Shown here piece after piece: positions 16,534 through 24,685 of a stretch of 64,000 nucleotides of DNA. Position 1 is the first letter of the stretch. The number at the start of each line of letters is the position of its first letter. The notes beneath the pieces are model-generated. The model made no database searches. It was not told where the DNA came from and worked only from the letters and a program-made list of their open reading frames with translations. Origin of the DNA: Salinibacillus aidingensis (GTDB lineage Bacteria > Bacillota > Bacilli > Bacillales > Alkalibacillaceae); assembly GCF_039522525.1 (NCBI RefSeq), contig NZ_BAAADO010000005.1, positions 62,001-126,000 on the forward strand. The letters run 5' to 3'. Both the position numbers and the translations under genes were made by a program.

Positions 16534-17958
16534 TTGCTAAAGAACAAACTCATAATCATTATCTTAATAATGTTCGTTATGGTGGCAGCAGGATGTACAA
16601 AAGATGAAAAGGAACCGACTTCAGAAAATAAAGAACAGTCAACTGAAAATACGGCAGAGGATATCAAAAAGGAAAAGAAAACAGAAGAAGATCAACCAGC
16701 TTCTTCTACAGAAGGAAACACGGAGGATATCTCCTTTCCGTCTACCTATCAGGAATTAGAAGCATTGCCAGTAGGAGAGGATGCAGGTCCTGTTTACGAT
16801 TATGATTCAGATAAAAGTACAGAAGAGCAGGATGAAGAACTGGCGGAACACTTTAGTGATTTGCCGTTTCCACAAGATAAGGAAAATCCGACAGATCAGG
16901 AATTAGATAAGCTGTATCGGGAAATTTTAAAACGGGTTCAGCTTGATTATCAAGGGCCGGAAAACCTTATAAAGGAATTGAAGTTTCAGTCCCTTGGGAA
17001 TCCGGACATTGAAGATTCAAGGTATCAATTTAAAGAGCAATTGAATGTTGTCGTTCTTTTAGATGCATCCGGAAGCATGGCTCAGAGGGTTGATGGAAAA
17101 ACCAAAATGAATGCGGCAAAGGATGCCATATCAAAATTCCTCAGTGAATTACCAGAAGAGACAAATGTGGCTTTGCGAGTCTATGGTCACGAGGGGACAG
17201 GATCAGATGCGGATAAAAAAATGTCCTGTAGCAGTACAGAAAAGATTTATGGATTTGATTCCTATGATGCTGGTTCTTTTAAGAATTCGCTCAGTCAAAT
17301 AAAACCGGCAGGCTGGACACCGACAGGGTTAGCTTTACAGGAAGCGCAGAAGGATTTGTCTTCCCTTGATGGTAGTAAAAACACCAATATTGTCTACCTG
17401 GTCAGTGATGGAATTGAAACCTGTGACACCAAACCTGTCCAGACCGCCAAGGAATTATATCAATCAAATATAACACCGATTATTAATGTGCTGGGATTCG
17501 ATGTAAACGGAGAGGGACAGAACCATTTAAAGAAAATTGCCGATTCTGTTGATGGAATCTATCAGACTGTATCCGATGAAAATGAGCTCACGAAGGAATT
17601 AGAAAAGGTTAATAACATTGCCGATGCATGGCAGGATTGGAAAGAACAGGGACAACAGAGCCTGGATTTACAGCACGTTTCAAATGAGCTGGACATTTTT
17701 TCCTATATTACAGATGAAGAATCGAAAGTAGTCGATGAGCGAACGAGCATTAATTTTATTGCAAATGCACTCAATGATTATGGATATATCAGTGATGAAT
17801 CCAGAGTCTATTTAGAAAAGAAAAATTCAGAATATCATGACTGGATCATTTCAGAGATTGATAAGTTTGAACAAGAGCTGGAAGAGATGAATGACAAAGG
17901 CTATAAAGAGGCTATGAAAGCTTTGGAGGAAAAGTATGAGTTGAATGTGAAAGAATAG
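16534..17958 (+). CDS. Surface lipoprotein with von Willebrand A domain, Tad-associated
   Basis: 474 residues. The signal peptide ends in lipobox VAAGC (cysteine near residue 20), followed by a Glu/Lys/Thr-rich linker to about residue 75. A VWA domain covers about residues 170-350 with a full MIDAS set: DASGSMAQ, the Thr in GWTPTG, and VSDGIETCD. A helical, charged C-terminus follows. The TTG start at 16534 is chosen because AGGAG at 16521-16525 lies eight bases upstream; GTG 16525 overlaps that site. In Tad loci VWA domains often occur in TadG-like proteins; a lipid-anchored version suggests adhesion or docking at the pilus base (inference). Confidence 0.85.
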   Translation: MLKNKLIIIILIMFVMVAAGCTKDEKEPTSENKEQSTENTAEDIKKEKKTEEDQPASSTEGNTEDISFPSTYQELEALPVGEDAGPVYDYDSDKSTEEQDEELAEHFSDLPFPQDKENPTDQELDKLYREILKRVQLDYQGPENLIKELKFQSLGNPDIEDSRYQFKEQLNVVVLLDASGSMAQRVDGKTKMNAAKDAISKFLSELPEETNVALRVYGHEGTGSDADKKMSCSSTEKIYGFDSYDAGSFKNSLSQIKPAGWTPTGLALQEAQKDLSSLDGSKNTNIVYLVSDGIETCDTKPVQTAKELYQSNITPIINVLGFDVNGEGQNHLKKIADSVDGIYQTVSDENELTKELEKVNNIADAWQDWKEQGQQSLDLQHVSNELDIFSYITDEESKVVDERTSINFIANALNDYGYISDESRVYLEKKNSEYHDWIISEIDKFEQELEEMNDKGYKEAMKALEEKYELNVKE

Positions 17959-17973
17959 AAGAGTGGTGATTCT

Positions 17974-19572
17974 TTGAAAAGGTATCGTGTGCAGAGGTCC
18001 ATGGCGATTATCATCATTGGATTTATCACCTTTTGGAATCTATTTCCCATCGTAAGCTATGCCACCTTTATAACACCTGGTACCCCAATTACCCCTGGAG
18101 AAGCTATTACTCCGGGGGAACCGATTGAAGGTGGAGAGTATATTATTCCAGGTGAAGTCCTGCCTTATGGAGACCCTATTCAAGAAGGAGAATTTGAAAA
18201 CTCAGGCGAACCTATTATAGAAGGCGAACCAATAAATGAAGGACTATTTATGATTCCCAATGTTCCAGAATTCCCTGCATATCAACCGATAGGAGGAGAT
18301 GCAGCTTCACCTGGAAGTCCTATTCAATCAGGCTCCTCATCACAGTCCGGCAACGGGATGGAAGGTGGAAAGGCTACTAGTCCCGGATCTCCCATAAATG
18401 GGGGAAACTCTGGCGCTGGGGGATCAGCAACGGAAGGTGGTAATCCCAATACTGGTGATACCCTGAATGGCGGATCTGCTATTAATGGAGGAAATCAAAG
18501 TGGGGATGGTGAAGCTCCAACAAGTGGAAATCCGGTAAATGGCGGGGATGCTTCTCAGGGCGGTAATGCTGTAGATGGCAATGCAATAAATGGAGGCGAT
18601 GGACCCTCGTCAGGCAGTGGTGGTCATGGGAATGCAGGAAATTCAGGTGAAGGAGAAATAGAAACAAAGTCTTTCCTGAATATTGCACTTCAGTCAACAG
18701 ACGGCAGTCAGGGTCTTTATGGACATATTACTGGTTTTTTAAAAGATATGAAAAATTATGGGCTTAAATTTGCTGATGATGTAGCTCAAGGCGCAGCTTC
18801 TTTATATGCAGGATTTCAATTCAGACAATTAGAGAGTGGAAACTATTCAGTGAAAGGAAAAAATAAACTGAATAACCGTCTGTCAAATTGGTTTTATGAT
18901 CGGTATCGACAGTACACATTTAACGGAGAAAGCAAAGCGATGGGTCCGCAAGTGAGATATATTCGACAGGATCGCATGAATGCGTTTCTTAGCAGTAAAT
19001 CTATTCCGAATGCAGGTACAATGGGTGGTTTATTAAAAAATTCTGCTCAGTCTGCCAAAAGTGCTGTCAGCCAATCGTGGAATGTCTTTTCTAAAGGCTT
19101 TTGGAAGCCCAGCAGTTCGGTGAAATTGGGAGGTCCTGCCGGTATTATTCTCAACTCTGCAGGATCGATTTATGATCATTCTAATGGATTCTCTGATTTA
19201 GGAGGTTTAGCAACCACTGACTTTGCGGCCTCCTTCACGACAGATGCTGCCATTGGGGTTGCATCCACAGCTGCGGGAAGTGCAGCCTCTGCAATGGCTT
19301 CAGGTGCAGTTGCAGGGTCTGTTGTACCTGGTGTTGGAACCATAATAGGAGCGGCAGCCGGTTTAGGAGTGGGAATAGCAACCTCTTACTTCTTCAATGG
19401 GACCAATGTAGGAGGAAGAATCAAAAAAGGCATTACAAAAGGCATCAAGAAAGGCTATGACGCAATTGCCGGAGGAGTTAAAAAAGGAGTTGGTGCTGCA
19501 AAAGAAGCCGCAACATGGGCGAAAGACAAGGTATCATCAGCCTTTTCAAAATTAGGCGGAATATTTGATTAA
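17974..19572 (+). CDS. Large secreted repeat protein with glycine-zipper C-terminus, function unknown
   Basis: I do not recognise a named family. 532 residues from a TTG start. There is a signal peptide (about 1-30, ending SYA), then about ten hexapeptide repeats of the type TPGEPI/EGGEYI (about 33-95), then a Gly/Ser/Asn-rich stretch with NGG units (about 105-225). A globular part follows (230-410), then an Ala/Gly-rich hydrophobic stretch (about 415-480, with VPGVGTIIGAAAGLGVGIAT), and a basic amphipathic tail with GIKKG/GVKKG repeats. The tail resembles membrane-inserting regions of LXG-type and other polymorphic toxins. Its place between pilin and pseudopilin genes argues for a surface partner of the pilus. 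Low-complexity composition makes homology calls unreliable. Confidence 0.75.
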   Translation: MKRYRVQRSMAIIIIGFITFWNLFPIVSYATFITPGTPITPGEAITPGEPIEGGEYIIPGEVLPYGDPIQEGEFENSGEPIIEGEPINEGLFMIPNVPEFPAYQPIGGDAASPGSPIQSGSSSQSGNGMEGGKATSPGSPINGGNSGAGGSATEGGNPNTGDTLNGGSAINGGNQSGDGEAPTSGNPVNGGDASQGGNAVDGNAINGGDGPSSGSGGHGNAGNSGEGEIETKSFLNIALQSTDGSQGLYGHITGFLKDMKNYGLKFADDVAQGAASLYAGFQFRQLESGNYSVKGKNKLNNRLSNWFYDRYRQYTFNGESKAMGPQVRYIRQDRMNAFLSSKSIPNAGTMGGLLKNSAQSAKSAVSQSWNVFSKGFWKPSSSVKLGGPAGIILNSAGSIYDHSNGFSDLGGLATTDFAASFTTDAAIGVASTAAGSAASAMASGAVAGSVVPGVGTIIGAAAGLGVGIATSYFFNGTNVGGRIKKGITKGIKKGYDAIAGGVKKGVGAAKEAATWAKDKVSSAFSKLGGIFD

Positions 19573-19623
19573 AAAGGTGCCCCATCCATCTATGGGGTAC
19601 CATTCTAAATGGAGGTATAAAGC

Positions 19624-20202
19624 ATGAATCAGGAAGTCGAATTTAAACATAGTCGAATTATTCCCACGACCTTTTTACTCATTCTTACGGGGTTTTTAAT
19701 GAGCTTCATCCCTGAAGTGAATTGGGGATTACTCGGTTTTAATTTAGGATTAGCTGCGGTTTGTATGATCCTTTTTATTGTCTTGTGGCGAGTGCATCGA
19801 TATCAGAGCAAGAGGTATTTTTCGTTACTATCATATGTGATGCTAAACGTCCTGACGATTCATTTTACCATTCCTGTATTTCGTATTATTTATGGCACCG
19901 CAGCTTTCTGGGCAGGAATTGTCATACTTGCTGCTCTGGTTCTTCTTCCGTACTTGTTTTCCGAAAAAATTGCTCAGGGTATCCAGAATCCGGGACAAAC
20001 AGGTCTGGGTAAAATCTACAAAATCTATGCACCCTTAATTATTGTTTTTGGAACCGTACTGTTTGCCGGTACCATTGGATCTTCAAATCCGGATGCACTG
20101 GCCATATCTATTTTTCTATTTTTATGTGGAATGATCTTTTTATCAGTTGCTCCTGTTATGTTGATCACCCCTCAGCGTATGGAGGAACTAGAAAATCAAT
20201 AG
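19624..20202 (+). CDS. Multi-pass membrane protein in Tad locus (1 of 4)
   Basis: 192 residues with about six hydrophobic segments (residues about 12-32, 40-58, 68-88, 92-112, 135-155, 160-180). I do not recognise a family. A GGAGG ribosome site precedes the ATG. It is the first of four closely spaced membrane proteins placed between the secreted repeat protein and tadE. The short spacing suggests one transcript, so a role in assembly or export of the pilus or its partner proteins is plausible but unproven. Confidence 0.8.
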   Translation: MNQEVEFKHSRIIPTTFLLILTGFLMSFIPEVNWGLLGFNLGLAAVCMILFIVLWRVHRYQSKRYFSLLSYVMLNVLTIHFTIPVFRIIYGTAAFWAGIVILAALVLLPYLFSEKIAQGIQNPGQTGLGKIYKIYAPLIIVFGTVLFAGTIGSSNPDALAISIFLFLCGMIFLSVAPVMLITPQRMEELENQ

Positions 20203-20214
20203 GAGAGTCGTCAT

Positions 20215-20592
20215 ATGTTTCAATTTACAGGACTAATTCGGGCAATGGGGGCTTCCATTTTCCTTACCATCGTTATTTCATTTCTTCTGGGCCTAATGAA
20301 TGTACTGAATGTGCAGGGGACAATTATTGCAGCATTTCTCATTACGTATGTATCCATAGGGATTTTAGCTCCATTATGGAATCGTGAAACCCCTTATTTT
20401 GCCACATTTATGGGGAGCTTAACCTTAACCGTTTTAAATTTTATTTTTTCTATTGTCGTCCTTCATATTCCGGTTTTCACGTCCCCTCTTGAGGTAAATG
20501 ATCAAATAACGGCGAGTATCGTAACTTCTTTCATAACAGCATTCCTTATGATAACAATTCTTAAGCGAATGGAGAGGTGGAATCATGATTAA
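20215..20592 (+). CDS. Small membrane protein in Tad locus (2 of 4)
   Basis: 125 residues with four hydrophobic segments (about 12-30, 36-58, 65-85, 100-118), preceded by AGGAGAG. No family recognised. Its end overlaps the next gene's start by eight bases, so it is translationally coupled to it. Confidence 0.8.
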   Translation: MFQFTGLIRAMGASIFLTIVISFLLGLMNVLNVQGTIIAAFLITYVSIGILAPLWNRETPYFATFMGSLTLTVLNFIFSIVVLHIPVFTSPLEVNDQITASIVTSFITAFLMITILKRMERWNHD

Positions 20593-21241
20593 AGAAAGTC
20601 TGGCCCTATATAACCGGCAACTGATGAAAATATTAATGCTAAGCGTTATATTGGTGATTCCACTTACGCTCTTATGCTACTTTGCGACCTTTTACTTTTA
20701 TCAGCAATTAACCAATCAACAATACCCTAATTTGTATGCTCTATTTTTAATCGTCGTCAACTTTACACTTATCATTCCTGTATTTAACAGGCTGGCGATA
20801 TCTGATATTGAAGATGAGGAGGACCTATCGGTTTGGAAGTTATTATATGAGTTTATCAGGCACTTCGGGACCATTCTGTTTTTGACCGTTCCACTGTATA
20901 TCCTGGGGGTCCTGGGCAGCTTCCTGCTATACATTCCGACGATCCTTTGCTTTTCACTGATCCTGTTAATTCCTTTTTATGTCTCGCACAGCAAGGTGAA
21001 CGATATGATAAGACATGCCGGCAGAACGATGAGAGATGAACATCTTTTACTATTAATGGATTGGCTGGTGATTTTAAGTGTTCAGGTGCTTGTATGGGGG
21101 TTGATTATGCTTACCTTTGAAAACTTTGAAAATAACGTTTATGTATATGGGATTGCAAGGGCGATTATAAACTCATTTGTATTTCCCCTTCTGATTTTTT
21201 ATTTAACGTTTCGATATTCCCATGCTGAAGAGCGTTTGTGA
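20585..21241 (+). CDS. Multi-pass membrane protein in Tad locus (3 of 4)
   Basis: 218 residues with about five hydrophobic segments (about 15-38, 50-70, 95-125, 155-180, 195-212). The layout, with a long internal hydrophobic pair and a cytosolic loop containing RHAGRTMRDEH, resembles general membrane-assembly or DUF975-like proteins, but I cannot assign it. It starts inside the end of the preceding gene and is followed at once by the next, so it belongs to the same operon. Confidence 0.78.
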   Translation: MIKESLALYNRQLMKILMLSVILVIPLTLLCYFATFYFYQQLTNQQYPNLYALFLIVVNFTLIIPVFNRLAISDIEDEEDLSVWKLLYEFIRHFGTILFLTVPLYILGVLGSFLLYIPTILCFSLILLIPFYVSHSKVNDMIRHAGRTMRDEHLLLLMDWLVILSVQVLVWGLIMLTFENFENNVYVYGIARAIINSFVFPLLIFYLTFRYSHAEERL

Positions 21242-21255
21242 TGAGGAGGATACCC

Positions 21256-21720
21256 ATGGATATAGCTGCGAATCAAATACCTTTTAAATATAGCCGCACG
21301 CTCGTTGTTGTTCTCCTTTCCTTTCTCACGTTAGGTATGTATATCGCTTACTGGTTTCTAACGAGAAAAGAGGCCATACAGACGATTGCGGGAAAAAATA
21401 GAGCTCTGTTTAGATGGTGGATATTTTTTATGATCTTTTTAAGCCTATCCTTTATTCTTTTCTTTGCAGACGCTTATCTTTTTACTCCCTATGGCAGGGT
21501 CGTTATGGAATCGGTGAATGTAATATTGGTTTATTATTTTTTAGGTTTACTTTATTATTCTGTTTTCCGCATAACGGAACAACTGGAAGATTATTATGAG
21601 GAACTGCGGATTAGCCGGGTACTTCTCTTTTTTTTCCACTTCTGGTATTTACAGTTTAAAATTAACCAATTACATAAAGAAGCTCCTGAAGAAAAAGTCC
21701 CGGGAGAGGGTCTCGCATGA
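21256..21720 (+). CDS. Small membrane protein in Tad locus (4 of 4), DUF4234-like
   Basis: 154 residues with four hydrophobic segments. The opening KYSRTLVVVLLSFLTLGMYI with a following WFLTRKEA resembles DUF4234-type proteins, a loose match only. The start at 21256 is set by GAGGAGG at 21243-21249. It overlaps tadE by four bases (ATGA). Confidence 0.75.
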   Translation: MDIAANQIPFKYSRTLVVVLLSFLTLGMYIAYWFLTRKEAIQTIAGKNRALFRWWIFFMIFLSLSFILFFADAYLFTPYGRVVMESVNVILVYYFLGLLYYSVFRITEQLEDYYEELRISRVLLFFFHFWYLQFKINQLHKEAPEEKVPGEGLA

Positions 21721-22115
21721 AAAAATGGATGAAAAAACTCAGGGAAGAAGAGGGGGCCATCAGTCTGGAGTTTCTGGGGATTTTACCTTTTTTCTTTATG
21801 TTCTTTCTTATTTTGTGGCAGGTGGTTGCATCAGGATACGCCGTTTATACAATCCATACAGCCGCAAATGAAGGTGCTAAAACCTATTCCATCACCCGGA
21901 ATATTGATAAGGCTGAGGATACAATAAAAGACGTGATTGGGACCAGCTCGGTCTTAAATTATGAAAGGATGAACGTGGAATATATAAATTCAGATGGACG
22001 GTTTGAGTTATTGGTAGAGGGAAAGCATTCACTTATTTTTGTTCCGGATCAATGGAAATCAGCTACTGCTATTGATTTAGAAGAAACGACGGTAAGTCAG
22101 GTGCTGGTCGAATGA
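21717..22115 (+). CDS. tadE: TadE-like pseudopilin
   Basis: 132 residues. The prepilin-like start KKLREEEGAISLEFLGILPF has glycine at the cleavage point and glutamate five residues on, then one hydrophobic helix and a globular exterior part, as in TadE. It overlaps both neighbours by four bases. In the family TadE and TadF are processed by the same peptidase as the pilin and are needed for pilus formation. Confidence 0.85.
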   Translation: MKKWMKKLREEEGAISLEFLGILPFFFMFFLILWQVVASGYAVYTIHTAANEGAKTYSITRNIDKAEDTIKDVIGTSSVLNYERMNVEYINSDGRFELLVEGKHSLIFVPDQWKSATAIDLEETTVSQVLVE

Positions 22116-22762
22116 ATACATGTATGAGTGATGAAAAAGGGAATGCCTCTTTGTTTTTATTATGGGTACTTGGCATAGTGGTGATCTTATTCGCTATTAT
22201 AATCAATATTACGAAGGTGTTTCTGGTAGGAAGTGAAGCTTCTTATACCGTTCAGCAGGCAGCTTTAGCCGGTTCCTCGGTTTATATAAAGGAATCCAAG
22301 GCTGCCATTGAGGAATTTGATAACCATCTGGCTGCTTCCATTGATTTTAAGCTTAACCATGGAGGAAAAAGTCTGGGAGAGCTTGTGCGTGAACAACAGG
22401 ATGCGCATGAAGGAACAGGATTATCCTCTGACCAGGCCTATATAAAAGCATTAAATGATGTTCTCCCGTCTGAAATAGATGCACATGATCAGCTGAAAAA
22501 TACATTTAGGAGTCGCTTAAATAGTTCGTCGTTTAGCACTGCTATTTCTAATGCTGTGCAGTCAGTTATACGTGATAGTGAGGAAGCCAATTCTGAGGAT
22601 ACCACGATTGTGTTGTCCAATTCAGAATGGCGGCTGGAGGTGGAATCTTCGGTTACCTTTGAGAGTATTACAGGGGTGAATATTCCTCTTTTCAAAGATA
22701 AAATACCGGCGAGGGGAGAGGGGCCGAAGTTCATTTATCTGGAAAATGTATATGATGAATAA
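22112..22762 (+). CDS. TadF/TadG-like pseudopilin
   Basis: 216 residues. A short N-terminus with DEKGNASLFLLWVLG, where serine/leucine stand in place of the usual glutamate, leads into a membrane helix and then an exterior domain with AALAGSSVYI, the region typical of TadG-type proteins (putative Flp pilus-assembly TadE/G-like). It is the last gene of the locus; a strong terminator begins at its stop codon. Confidence 0.75.
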   Translation: MNTCMSDEKGNASLFLLWVLGIVVILFAIIINITKVFLVGSEASYTVQQAALAGSSVYIKESKAAIEEFDNHLAASIDFKLNHGGKSLGELVREQQDAHEGTGLSSDQAYIKALNDVLPSEIDAHDQLKNTFRSRLNSSSFSTAISNAVQSVIRDSEEANSEDTTIVLSNSEWRLEVESSVTFESITGVNIPLFKDKIPARGEGPKFIYLENVYDE

Positions 22763-22797
22763 AAAGGACGGTACCGAAAGCAGGTATCGTCCTTTTT
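22761..22797. terminator. Bidirectional terminator at end of Tad locus
   Basis: AAAAAGGACGGTACC (22761-22775) pairs with GGTATCGTCCTTTTT (22783-22797). It serves the pilus operon on the plus strand and can serve the convergent small gene on the minus strand. Confidence 0.9.
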
Positions 22798-22803
22798 ATA
22801 AAC

Positions 22804-23139
22804 TTAAGCAGCTGTTTTATCCTTTTTAAATATACCCATAAGTCCGGCAATTCCAATCAGGACTGCGGAAATAAGGTAAAATGCTGAGATACTGATTAGT
22901 CCGCCGATTGCGGATACGATGAGCAGTATACCGCCAGCCTTAGCTTTGGATCGAACCACTACCGATCCTACAATAGCTAATGCAGAGAATAAAAATGCTG
23001 CCCATCCCAAACCGGTAATCTCGCTGGAACCGTCGCTGACTGCGGCATCTACACCACCGATAAATAACGCAATAATAGCACCAAAGAATCCAAAAATACC
23101 ACCAATAAGTCCTAACACAAATTCAACTGTTCTGTTCAT
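22804..23139 (-). CDS. DUF4064-like small membrane protein
   Basis: 111 residues with about four hydrophobic segments and the opening MNRTVEFVLGLIGGIFGFFG, common in DUF4064 proteins of Firmicutes. Function unknown. The start at 23139 is preceded by GGGGGGA on the minus strand. It is convergent with the Tad locus and separate from it. Confidence 0.8.
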   Translation of the reverse strand: MNRTVEFVLGLIGGIFGFFGAIIALFIGGVDAAVSDGSSEITGLGWAAFLFSALAIVGSVVVRSKAKAGGILLIVSAIGGLISISAFYLISAVLIGIAGLMGIFKKDKTAA

Positions 23140-23228
23140 GGTCTTTCCCCCCTTAATTACCAATTTATCTACAGCAACTATTTTACTATAAAAACATGTG
23201 TAATTGTACCTGATTTTAAATTTCAGGC

Positions 23229-23278
23229 AAAAAGGAAGTATACAAGGCAATGATGGAACATGCTGTATACCTCCTTTT
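23229..23278 (-). terminator. Terminator of the minus-strand lipoprotein gene
   Basis: On the minus strand AAAAGGAGGTATACA pairs with TGTATACTTCCTTTTT across a 19-base loop, ending in a T-run. It stands 31 bases after the lipoprotein stop. Confidence 0.8.
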
Positions 23279-23308
23279 GATATACCTGTGTGTCAAAGCA
23301 TCCTGATT

Positions 23309-23884
23309 TTATTGTGACAGCTGGTCAGAAGGGATTTCCCAGATTGCCTTTCCAGATTTAAATGGATCTGAAAAATGCAGTTCGTATGATTCTGATTTTG
23401 GAACATCAAATGGGATCTCTCCTCTTAATGTCCCACCTGGTTCAATGGAGCCGTCAAACTGAGCTTTAATTCCTTCTGTTAATATGGTTGTACTATAACT
23501 GTAGCTTTCTGCATCTTTTAATTCTATATTCATAATAGAGGACATGGTGACTTCTTCATCGGTGGTATTTTCAGCCGATAAATTTACAACAACAAACTGA
23601 TCATTCTGTGGTGTGTCAAATTCTCCTCCTGGTTCAATTCTTGCTTCGTTTAGCGTGATTTTGACACCATCAAAATTGACTGTATCCCCAATGGCAAACT
23701 TTTCTGTTGTATTTTCGTTTGTTTCTTCTTCCTTTTGATTGTCTTCCTGTTCTCCGGCATTGTCACCATTTGTGTCTTCTTGTTGATTATCTTCATTCTC
23801 TGCTTCCTCAATGTCTGCTTCTCCGCAGGCTGCAAGCCCAATGGTTAAGAATAAAGCGATGAAAAGAAATAACCACTTTTTCAT
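23309..23884 (-). CDS. DUF4352-type lipoprotein (telokin-like domain)
   Basis: 191 residues. The signal peptide ends in lipobox GLAACGEA, followed by a very acidic Glu/Asn/Asp-rich linker (about 22-62), then a beta-sandwich of the DUF4352 kind (IGDTVNFDGVKITLNEARIE, then FVVVNLSAENTTDEEV). Such proteins are surface-bound and of unknown function. The start at 23884 has GGGGGA upstream on the minus strand. Confidence 0.85.
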   Translation of the reverse strand: MKKWLFLFIALFLTIGLAACGEADIEEAENEDNQQEDTNGDNAGEQEDNQKEEETNENTTEKFAIGDTVNFDGVKITLNEARIEPGGEFDTPQNDQFVVVNLSAENTTDEEVTMSSIMNIELKDAESYSYSTTILTEGIKAQFDGSIEPGGTLRGEIPFDVPKSESYELHFSDPFKSGKAIWEIPSDQLSQ

Positions 23885-24011
23885 AAGTATGCTTCCCCCT
23901 TTGAATTTTGTTTTCATATTTATTTTCCAGTACAAACTATATTTTATTCAAACCTGAATGAAGATTCAACTGAACGATTTTCAATATTAAAATTGAACTT
24001 CAACTTCAACC

Positions 24012-24363
24012 TTAGTCTTCATCAATCCCTTGCATGACTTCTTTGTAGGCATCGGTACCCTCTACATTTTCCCGCACAGCTTTGACCCGTTCGGTCTGCT
24101 TGTTTTTGCTGACAGCAATCCCCTGTTCCTGTGCTATGTAATCTTTTGACAGCATGATCATTTGAACATCCTCCTGGTCAATTAGCTGGGTACTTGTTTT
24201 ATAAAGGTGTAAGGCAGGACTTTCCAAAAATATAAGCTGTAGTATCCTCTGCTGGTGCAGGATCAACAGTTTCTTCTGCAGCATTGGAGCTGCCAAACAA
24301 TAAATAGCCGCCTGCAAATGCAAGCACAAAACCAATGATAAAAATCATACTATTGGCTTTCAC
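24012..24363 (-). pseudogene. Frameshifted small membrane protein gene
   Basis: From GTG 24363, with GGGAGGG six bases upstream, the frame gives a membrane anchor (SMIFIIGFVLAFAGGYLLFG) and an acidic stretch, then stops near 24210. The next frame continues as ESPALHLYKTSTQLIDQED and runs to a stop at 24012. Dropping one base from the five-A run (plus strand, about 24226-24230) joins both into one protein of about 115 residues. It is either a real frameshift, phase variation at the run, or a sequencing error. I do not recognise the family. Confidence 0.65.
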
Positions 24364-24434
24364 AATTTTCCCTCCCTCAATAAACCAATATTTTTAATGC
24401 ACTATTATCGTAATCTAGTTTCCAAATCCTCACA

Positions 24435-24450
24435 TGTGATTAAAATCACG
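24435..24450. promoter_or_regulatory. CRP/Fnr-like palindrome
   Basis: TGTGA-TTAAAA-TCACG matches the Fnr-type consensus TGTGA-N6-TCACA at 9 of 10 arm positions. It lies 72 bases before the frameshifted minus-strand gene, near where such a site would act, and 236 bases before yeaC. The rest of the 24364-24685 gap holds the yeaC promoter region, where nothing else stands out. Confidence 0.4.
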
Positions 24451-24685
24451 GAAATAGTTGACTTTGCTACCGATTGTTGAATACATTTTGAAGGTTTTGT
24501 TAACGCCGTCATAACAGTGTTTTTACGATTTTTACCAAGGGAATAGGAGGAATTGGGGAGACTAAATATTACCAGATAGATTATAAGAATTCTGTTTTGT
24601 GTCCATACTGGGAATATAGTATAGTTATAGTGTGGCAAATTTTCACAAAATATTTCGATTATTTATTTGGGAGGAAATAAAAGCA

